Origin: Lepidostoma basale
Lineage: Eukaryota > Arthropoda > Insecta > Trichoptera > Lepidostomatidae
Length of the DNA: 64,000 bases
Direction: 5' to 3'
Assembly (NCBI GenBank): GCA_022606425.2
Contig: JAHDVF020000010.1
Coordinates: forward strand, 620,001 to 684,000
The position numbers and the translations under genes were made by a program. The notes beneath the pieces are model-generated. The model did not search any database and was not told the DNA's origin. It saw nothing but the letters and a program-made list of their open reading frames with translations. Of this stretch, positions 11,901-22,988 are shown piece by piece; positions within the stretch are counted from its first letter, which is position 1, and the number at the start of each line of letters is the position of its first letter.

Positions 11901-14900
11901 AAAAGTGTGACAGTCCATTCTTTCTGCCTACCCTTTCGGGGAGACGGCGTGATGGTTAGTTAGTTAGTTAGTTATAATTATACTACCGAGGAAAACGTAG
12001 CACGATCAAATAAATCAAATATTGAATGTCAGCCACGTGAGGAGTCAGAGAAATCGACGCGCGTGCATGACGCGATGTATGAATGTTGAGGAAGTGAGAG
12101 AAATATATTAGGAAAGAAAAGTGTGGCAGTCCATTCTTTCTGCCTACCCCTTCGGGGAGACGGTATGATGGTTAGATAGTTTTTATAATTATACTAACCA
12201 AAATAACCTTGAAGACCTTCGTCGCGAGTGGTAAGAGGTCTGACCAGCATACCGAATGTCCTGGATTCGATTCCCGGCGATGGCATTGTCATCGTTATAC
12301 TATCTTTCATCTGGTGTAGAGTTTACGTGATAATAAAATGGCGATAGATTAGCTATTTATCACATGTCATTACAAAAAAACAAAATAAAATCAAATTGTA
12401 TACAGTAATCGGGTTCAAACGACCTGTTGCATCCAAAATAAAATAAAAACTAACCATCACAAACACAAAAACAATAATGGTGGTCCACTATACTGTACTT
12501 TCCTGATTGGATGGGGAAATTGCTTATTTAATAAGTGTAAATGGAAAAATAACTCGAGGTAGACCGAAGAAAATGGCGCCCATGTTCGAAATCGGAAAAA
12601 TTGACGAGCGTGCGTGTCACCAGTGTATCAATGTGGAGGACCCCAACAGGATAGAAGAATGTGGCGCGCCAATTTCTCTGCTTACCCCTCCAGACAAACG
12701 GGTTGATGATTAGTTATATATTTAACTTTAAAAACAAACTAACTAAAAATGAAGTAGTGGACAGAAAGGATGGATTGCCACACTGTTCTTTCCTGACATA
12801 CTTCTCTCCACTCCTAAACATTTATACGTAGTTATATTATACACATCAATTTCACCGAGTCGTCACGTGACCGACATTAAAAATGATTGAATTGATCGTG
12901 TCAAGTTTTCCTCAGTCGTCTTCAATTTCTTTCTACATGCACGTGAACGTATACTTTTTTTTTATCATTCTTCCTATATGTCCAACAATTTAAAATTTAA
13001 TTAATTGATGATCAAATCATGCATGCATATTTAAAAAATTATTTCTAGAGTAACCAAAGTATTTTGAAAATAATATTAAATCTGTACATGTGTTGCTGTA
13101 AGTTAATATTCCGGTGAGTGTAGTGAAAGTGAGAAGAATGAAAATACCATAAGAAAACTAACAAACAGGGCCGCCGTTGTGGGTGGCTAAAGGAGAGCAA
13201 AATCTACAAGACATGCGTTCGTCCAAACGAGGGCTGGCACCATCAGAACAGAAAGTCTCCACAGAAATGTGGACTCTCCGATTCGTTGCGGGAACGACAC
13301 AGAGTAAGAAATTCCTAAATAAGAAAGATCTGCAATATAAAAGATGTCGTGAGCTGGGGAAGACCGAGAAGACGCTACTGGAGAGATCATGTGGAGAGAG
13401 CATGTTCTGAAAGAGTGATAAGTAAAGGGGCAAATAAAATACCAACAGGAAATCGACCTCCAGGAAGACCACCCAAAAGATGGCAAGACAGTTGGACATC
13501 TGCATCCCAGGAACAGGCTCCGAGAAATAACATGACAGTCCTAAATAATGCAGAAGAAGAAAATACCTTATAAGATTAACATTTTAAAATACTTTGAATA
13601 CAATAAGTCTCACATTAAACATTTAAGAATCACATTGCAAGGTTACATAATAACCTATGACATCATAGATACGTAAATTCACAATAAATATTTGTTGAAT
13701 TTTGTAAAAACATTGTATAATACATTTATAAAGAATTTCAAATTATAAGTGATTGATGCATAATAATACATTAAATCTAAAAACTATTTATATTTTAAAT
13801 TCAAAAGATGTATTCAGCTATTTGATTTTTATATATATGTAATAATATTTATATTTAAGTATCTAACCATCTACGATTTCATTTTGCATATTCCTGTAAT
13901 AGGAGTTCCACTAAAGAACACCAAGGAGTTTGTCTACCTCGAGAGCAAAATAACATGGGACGGTCGGTCTAAGAGCGAGGTCGACAGCCGTATACATCAG
14001 GCTAGGCTTGCATTTAATAAAAGGTCGAAAATAATAGAATCAAAAAATATAGACCTAAAACTGAGAATACTCCTCATCAAGACCTATGTATGAAGTATCT
14101 TAATGTACGGCTGCGAGACATGGTGCCTATCCGAAAGAGATAAGCGGAGACTAGAGGCTTTTGAGATGTGGTCCTATAGAAGATTATTAGGAATTTCCTG
14201 GAGAGACCACATCACGAATGAGGAAATTCTTCAGGGAATCGAAGGAGGAAGGCACCTGCTCAGGACCTTGTCCGAAAGGCGTGCAAGATGGATCGGCCAT
14301 GTAATACGTCAAGAAGGTCTCTTGCATGCCATAATGGAGGGTATGACCGAGGGGACAAACTCTAGGAGACGCCCACGCCGAGAGTACCTGGAGGACTTGT
14401 GGGTGGACGTGCGCTGCTCATCATATGCAGATTTCAAAAGAGCCGCACAAGACAGGGAAGAATGGAAGAGAAGAATAGAAGAAATTGCTGCCAACCAATC
14501 CCAGGATTGAAACATCCTAACTAACTGTAATAAATTAAAAAATGTGTATATCAAATCCTAATTTGGGGTATTAAAGTAATGTTTACTCTCTTTATAATAT
14601 TGTGAATATATTCTATTACTCGGAAACTCTTATATTTAAAACAACTTTATAATATTCGTTGATATACAATACCTGGCGGTAAATAATACACATCGGGTTT
14701 AAGAAAGACACTGTCGGGCACAATCGGGTAACTTCGGGTTTGCAGAGGGTCGATATTCCTGTCTCTTTATAGACACCGGATTGTACGATAAATATGATGT
14801 TCTACAAAACCGAAATTAAACGATTATGGCTGACCATCTCTTTCTTAAGCCCGATGTGTATTACTTACCTCCGGGTACTGTTAGTAGAATCCGATTATAT

Positions 14901-17900
14901 ATCTCTTAAAACTCCATTCAAATTGAAGTAAAATGTTATTAAGTAACTATTGAATTGAAAAAAAACTAGTCTTTTTTGGATGAAACAGGTTTCATATTTT
15001 AATAACAAATATATATGAAATTATTGTTTCTTGAACTATGATGAAAAACTTCATATTAAAATATAAATGAAAACGAATGAAAATGTCTGTTTTCTAGAAA
15101 TTTTATTATAATTTATTGGAATTGCATATTTCAACTTTCTTTAGACATATTGCCTTAGAAAGGCGAAACATGCCATTTCCATAAAATATAATGAAACATC
15201 TAGAAAACTGGCGGTTTTATTCGTATTATGTATTTATTGTATGTATTACAAATGAAATCGTTTTTTTCAGACGACGAAGGCTTTTCTACCGGAGATGGTG
15301 GAAGCGGACGAAGGTCATGTGGTAACAATTGCATCCATGGCCGGCCACGTGGGGGTTGCTAAACTGGTGGATTATTGCTCCACCAAGTTCGCAGCAGTGG
15401 GCTTCGACGAAGCCCTGAGGGCCGAGCTGGAGGCCACTGGCGTCCGAGGTGTGCACACTACCGTCATATGCCCCTTCTTCATCAGGAGCACGGGCATGTT
15501 TGAGGATGTCTACTCCAGGTAGGTCTTCATGTTTAATTTTTTTTTCGGTAGCTCGCTAACTCATAAAATCAAGTGAATTAAACTAAATATTTGTTATAAC
15601 AGTACTACAGAGAAGCGGATCCAATAGAAAGCTGTTGTTTAGTGTGAATGTTTGAAAGGTCTCATATTTGGGTCATGTGCTAAGGGGAGAAAAATACCAC
15701 CGCCTTTGGCTGATAATCATGGGCAAGATAGAGGGATGGTGCAAAGTTGGCAGAAGGCACTTTTCCTGGCTGTGGAATATAAGGGATTGGACAGGAATGA
15801 GGAAAGTTAAGAACCTGTTCCAAATAGCGCAGGCCAGAGATACTTTCGCTTCAGTGATCGCCGACGTTGGGGAGACCTGACACTGCACCATAATTATAAG
15901 ATGAAGGAACTTTTTATTAAATAATACATTTAAATAATTTTCAATTGCATGTTTTTATCCATGAAATCAAATATGAATTAATTTACTGTTAAAATTTAAA
16001 AGACTTTATATATCACGATTTCTGTTTATTCATTGAGAGTGTCGCGACAGCTGTTTCGCCAACCGATGTTGGCATCATCAGGTGCTACAATAAACTGTTT
16101 ATTGTAATTGTATTAATTATTTATTGTAGCACCTGATGATGCACAACATCGGTTGGGGAAACAGCTGTCGCGATACTCTCAGTGAATAAAAAGAAATTGT
16201 GATATTAGTGTTTAAAATTTTAACAGTAATAATATTGAAGTATCATAGTGTTTCGGCCAAAACAATGGACTATGAGATTATAGGTTTTAATTACTTTATT
16301 ATAATCAAATTACGCAGGAAAAAAATCCAACTTGGATTATATGCATAATCTTCTAAATCGACTTTTTATAATGATCTGAAGATTAATCTTGTGTATGACT
16401 CAAGGACTTTGATGTAAGGTAATTATCATTAGCAGATTTGACAGCGGGTTCAAGTTCATTGCAATAATAAATACTTAAATATTTTTTTGGCTATTGACAG
16501 AACAATAGCGCTCTTTGTAAAAATAAATGGTTCATACACGACTGTGGAACTAATTTATTAGCTGGGGTATAGCATTAGTACTTACTCACACAATAATTTG
16601 CGCAAACGTACCAATTAGCAGCTTCAATATCAAAGTTACTATGCTGAAAATGGCAAAAGCAAAATTGACCTATAAGGCTACGGCCACACTGAGGTGATTG
16701 GTGACCCGCGTGCTGTATGTCCGAAAATGACAGAGACTGATTTAACAGCGTTCTCAAATTATTTTATGTGAAAATGTTACATAATTGATTTTATGTTTAT
16801 TTTAATTAATGAATAAAAATTAAAGGACACTAATTATTTGTGATAACAAAGTTAATCGTAAAAAAAAACTCATATTTATTTATTAAAATATTTTTTTTTT
16901 GGAATACAACAGGTCGTTTGAACCCAATTATTGTATACAATTTATTTTTAAGCTCTTATATTGATTCTCGTGACATGTGATAGGTAGCCAATCTATCGCC
17001 ATTTTATTGTCACGTGAATTCTACACCAGACCAAAGACAGTGTCACGCCAATCACGTCGCCGGGAATCGAACCCGGGACCTTGGGTATGAAAGTCAGAGC
17101 TCTTACCACTCTGCCACGAAGGTCGTCAAATCTAAACAACAACACCAACAAACCATCGGGCCTTTTCACCGTAGGAGTAGGCAGAGAGAATGGACCGCCT
17201 CACTACTCTATCCTGGCACACCTCTCTAGCTTCCTTCACATTCATACAGGGAGTCATACACGCATGTTGATTCTTTCGACTTCTAACATGACCAACCTTT
17301 AAAATTTGATTTATTTGGTCGTGCCATGTTTTCCTCGGTCTGCTTCGACTCCGTACTCCATTTACATCATTTTACTTTCTTAACTATTTTTTCTCCATCC
17401 ATGCGCTCCATATCTCCGAACCATCGCAGCGATCCTTTCATAATTTTGCTCATAATACCTTCTTCCGCTCTACATTCCTTTCTTATATCAGCATTTGAGA
17501 TTCTGTTGTGTGAGTAAAAAAATTTCAATTACTTACAAATAATCAAATAGTAATTCAAACGTTAGGAAATTTAACTCAATGAATAATAAATAAATATGAG
17601 TTATGAAAATAAATATTAGTTAAAAAAAATTTAACATTAATATTATGATTAAAAATCATTAGTGCCCTATACTTAAATTAATTAAATCTTAAATTAGTGT
17701 AAATATAAAAGCGTAACTAGTATATTTACCACATTGCACGAGGATCGATGAAGATACCTGCAGACTACCAGGACCTTCCATAGGTTGTATCAGTAGTCAA
17801 TAAAATAAGATTTTATGTATTAGTACAGATAACTTTCTTTAATGATTGCATTTGCCCTTCCAGCCATAAAATAACCGAGGGAGTAAGAATTGCATTAGAA

Positions 17901-20900
17901 CCAAGGGTTTATGATAATATTCAGTCGGAACCTGTTTTAAATTTCATCAAATTTATTATACGTGTAAGGTGTGACTGAACTTGGAATAGCTGCAAAAACG
18001 AGTCTTGGCAGACCATAAAATTCCATGCACCCACTGATGGTGCCTTTCATAATCAAATTATATATTTGATGGGCTCAAAGTTTGCGACATGTTTATTAAA
18101 TTATTCAATATTTTGGTATTCTACAAAAATAATTAACAAAAATCAAAAATATTTTATGTTCAGATAATTATTTAATCTTCCTTAATAGTAATGCGAAATA
18201 AATGATAATATTAACATTATACATATCAAAATAAACAACTTTATACAGAAAATACGTAACTATAATATTCAAAGTCTTTCAACTAGATAATACAACTAAC
18301 GAATTTTTTCCATTTAAGTAAACAATTCGTCGGAAATTCGCCAATTAAAATATAAAGTATAAATAATAGACTATCTCTCTCTCCCCCCCTCTCTCGGTCT
18401 CTCTCTCTCACACACACATACATACACTCTATCTCGCTATTTCCATATTTGCGTGTGCGAGAGAGACAAGCTATTAATCGTTTTAGCCCTTTTACACGAG
18501 TTGTCTCATTTGATGGTTTTTCGAATTTGAGCATTTGCTGATTTTTTTCAAAATTTTGATTTTTTTATCAAGTTTGTGTATTTATAAGTTTATATATACC
18601 TAATAGTTTATATATAATATATTTATAAGTTTATATATTATTTTATTTTATAAGCATTTATTCTGCACTCATCCTTCTTCTGCCAGTTCCATGCTTCGCT
18701 TCCATACTTTAGAGTTGGGACCAGAAATCCATTGTGAACGGCCGTTTTCGCTTTCATTGATAAATCTAAACAATCTAAATATAAACATTTCTGATACATT
18801 CGATAATATTTTTACTTTCAACTTTGTGTTAATAAATAGGTATAGATAACTTCTCTTTTCTTTTTTTTATACACTTTGTTTATACAACACTTACATAAAA
18901 AAATATTAATTACATAGACTGAAGAAGGACTGGTTGTCCGAAACATGTCTATGTAATTTAAATTTTTTATATGTAAGTGTTATTTTTAAACAAAGTGTAT
19001 AAAAAAGGAGAAATAAAGCAATTACAATACAAAGTATGGCGAATATTGAAGAAAAGGTATAGATAAAGTTAAATCATTATTATGAAAGAATGAATTTAGG
19101 GGTTTGAATATGTTTTCTTGTGGTCCAGAAAATGTTGGGGACCTATAAACACATGTGTTGTTACGATAATAACCATTTGTATGTACTAATAGAAATACTC
19201 GTATACCTCAATAATCAGGTATGCAATACATGACAGGTGCATTCTACTGATAACTTTTTTCCAAGTGACTTCCAATCCATTGTTTTATAAAATAAATGTG
19301 TTCCAGATTCGTGCCTCAACTGAACTCCAATGACGTCGCAGATAGGATTATCAAAGCCATCAAAACCAATGAGAAGTTCGCTCTCATCCCTGGCTACCTA
19401 CAAGGGCTGCTCGTGTTGAAGTGGTAATTATTTGCTACATTTATTTTTACTACATTTGCTACATTTATAACAGTAATCTACTTTGGGGATTAGAAAAACA
19501 TTGTTTAAACCACTTTTAAAAAAAATATATATTAAAATACACGACATGTTTCAGAGGATACCTCCATCTTCAGGTGTAAAAATAAAACAAAAACTAAACA
19601 ATGAAAGACTAATAAAAAACGCATTTAAAATTCGATATAAAAATTCAAATTTAAAAATCAGTTGGGTTATTTGTTTTAATTTTGATTTTTTATATGTACG
19701 TATCAAATAATACACTGTTGTTGTAATGCTGCCTAATATCCAGACAGCCTCAACGCGTATTGGGTTTTAATGACTCCCACACTGAGGGCAGTGTGATTGT
19801 CACACTGTCTTTTGTCTGGTGTAGAACTCACGTGACAATAAAATGGCGATAGATTAGCTACCTATCACTTGTCACGATTATCACTATGATAGCTATAATA
19901 CCCTTTACATCGATGTGGCTCATGCTGTCATAATGTAAAGAGCGATTCAACAAAATAATAATAATTATTATTATTATTATTACAGCGAGAATCTTGAGTA
20001 ACTACAATAGTTGCAACCCGTGAAACATTCACGGAAGTAAAGATTTTCTAACTAAACTGAACAAACCATCACGCCGTGTGTTTTTTTTTTCATTTTGAAT
20101 TTGTATAGGTACTTTTAATTGTATCTCAATAGAGACGAAGAAACAAACTGGAAACTGAATATGAATGATCAAGGTGTTTACAGGACTTATGACCTGTCAT
20201 TGGTTGGGTTAAGCGCACGCTTTATGTAATTACAACATTCCCCATTCCACCATTGTTATTATGATCATGCATGATACATTTTTGGAAGTTGTATATATAC
20301 TCCAAATCCATACTTATCTTCACGTGTCAGTTCCAGTTAGCCATCTATGTAGATTTGATTGTACTAATTAATTTTTTAAGATTAATCTATACAATCCACC
20401 CACTAACGCCATCTATGAAGAATGATTGTTTAGCATTTAGCAAACTACTTTATTAACACAATGCGAAGAGGCTACCGCCTCCTAGCGCACTGTTAGAAGT
20501 CGCCTGGAGTAACACTCCTATTTTATACGCCAAAGAATTGACCAGAACATTTACAAACATTTGCGAAATGTATACTTATATCTGTATACGAATCCTGGAT
20601 TTTCACCTGTGGGTGTTCAGTTTCAGTGTTCAGTTCAGTTCAGTTTCCAGTTTGTTTCTTCGTCTCTATTGAGATACAATTAAAATTTTAAATTAACCAC
20701 CCACAGGTGAAAATCCAGGATTCGTATACAGATATAAGTATACATTTCGCAAATGTTTGTATAGGTACCTCTAAAAAAACACCCTTATACCCATTGTTAT
20801 ATAAAGGTGTTTTTTTTTAGAGGTATACAAATTCAAAATAAAAAAAAAACACATTAAAATAATGTTTATGTCTATGATATTGGCTTTATTTAATAGATAA

Positions 20901-22956
20901 TTTTATGCCATTATTGTTAAAATATATATATTTTCGGGCATATGAGCGCCACGGCTAGCTCGAATGAAGCGCAATCGTGAAGTCCAATTTTCGACACCTT
21001 TATTGAGCATCTGGGTGAAATGGCAAAACGTATTGACTACAAATAAACTGTCAACTGTCAAATTGACAGTCTGTAGAAACAATGTTGCCAGTTTAAAATC
21101 AAAACCTCTAAAAAAAACACCCTTTATATTGTAGAATCAAAAGTCACATTACGCCTTAGAAGACAGGTTTCATTTATAAAGAAGCCTCAATTTTACGGAA
21201 TCAACATTGTCAAGGACACAGTACTTTATTTCATACGATCTAACCAAAAGACTTTAAATAAAGTGGGTGATGACGGGTTTTCCAGAACCAAATACCGAAC
21301 TTTTTTTCTTTTTAAATTCAGAACTATAAACTAAAAAGTTGCGACTGATTTGTTTACCCAACTAATATTGCAATTATATATTAGTGGTGCTTGTTTACAC
21401 TTCATATTCCACGGCTTGCATACATACCACCGTTTATATTGTATCCGGTATATAATTCATTTTTTTATTGCAATAGCAACTTTTGTTGGGATTCCTTGAA
21501 CTAATTGCCTTCCTACGTATTACTACACATACTCGTACAGGTACCTACGTATTCAATATGATTTATTTTTAATTTAAACGTTTTTAAATGCGTTCTTTCC
21601 TGCAATCTTTGTTTGGTAAAGTTGGTAAACGTCAGAACGATTATGAATTTTGTTTAATAATATCGTTATATATATTTTTTCTGTACGTGCGTAAGTATAA
21701 TAGTTGAACGGGATGGTTTGGATTCACAATTGGACCCGGTAGGTGACTGTAAAACCCTCTGGGAAGTTCAAAAATGATTGGACCTTCTGAGAATAATTCA
21801 TAGTTATGTTTGTTTACCATAGATGGCGCTGATGTCCATTTCTGTGTTTAAACACGCGCACATCACTTGCGTTGTAGCGTGGCGTAGATTTACATTCAAA
21901 CTCAATGTCGAATGTCATTTAGTATATAGTTTATAAAATACGAATATCAAAAAACATTTGCTGGGTCCGCTAGTTAATTTATAAGATGTACAAAGCAAAT
22001 AAGAGTGACTTTTAGATGAATGGGTTTTAGTCTAAGTGAGAAAGAAAAATGTGTGACAAGTTGTGACATAAGTGCGAATGGCGAGTAATTAGAGTAAGTT
22101 ACCGAATTTTTTTATCTGGGAAGCATGTATACAAGAGATGGAAAAATAGAAAAAGACATCGAAAGGAGGGTTGATGCTGGGAACAAATTAAAAATCATGC
22201 ACTCAAATCACTCCAAATATAAATATGACCAAAGATAGCAATACATAATGGAGTTCTAGTGAATAACATGTTATAGTCAAATATTTGATTATGCCTTAGC
22301 AAGGCGAAACGTGTAAGACGACCTTCGTGACCTAGTGGTAAGTGCTTTGACTGCCACCCCGAAGGTTCCGGGTTCGATTCCCGGGGTGGGCAGCGTGATT
22401 GTCACATTGTCTTTGGTCTGGTGTAGAATTCTCGTGACAATAAAATGGCTATAGAGAGCTACCTACCACATGACACGAGAATCACTATGATACTCGTAGC
22501 TATAATACCCTTTACATCGATTTGGCTCATGCTATCATGATGTAAAGAGCGATTCAACAAAATAATAATAATAATTCATATAAAATATAATAAAACGTCT
22601 AGAAAACAGACGTTAACGTTCCTATTAATTTATTAGGTAGAATTCATGTCTGTGGTCTGGTGTAGAATTCATGTGACAATAAAATGGCGATAGATTGGCT
22701 ACCTATCACATGTCACGAGAATCAATATAATAGCTGTAAAATAAAAATTGTATGCAGTAATTGGGTCCAAACGACCTGTTGTGTACATAAAAAAAAAATA
22801 TATATATTTCGTTTTTAAACTAATTTATATTGTTTTTAAAGTAATAAGAAGATTTTAGAAGTTTTATTGTGATCTAGATCAAGATTTGATTTGAACGAAA
22901 CCGATTAGTAAATAAAGTAAAACGTAATAAGGTGGTGTGAATGAATGTGTGCGTTC

Positions 22957-22988
<32 letters not shown>

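Noticed and set aside
16575..16757. Small minus-strand frame near a solo MITE end
   Set aside because: Noncoding repeat sequence; no protein features.
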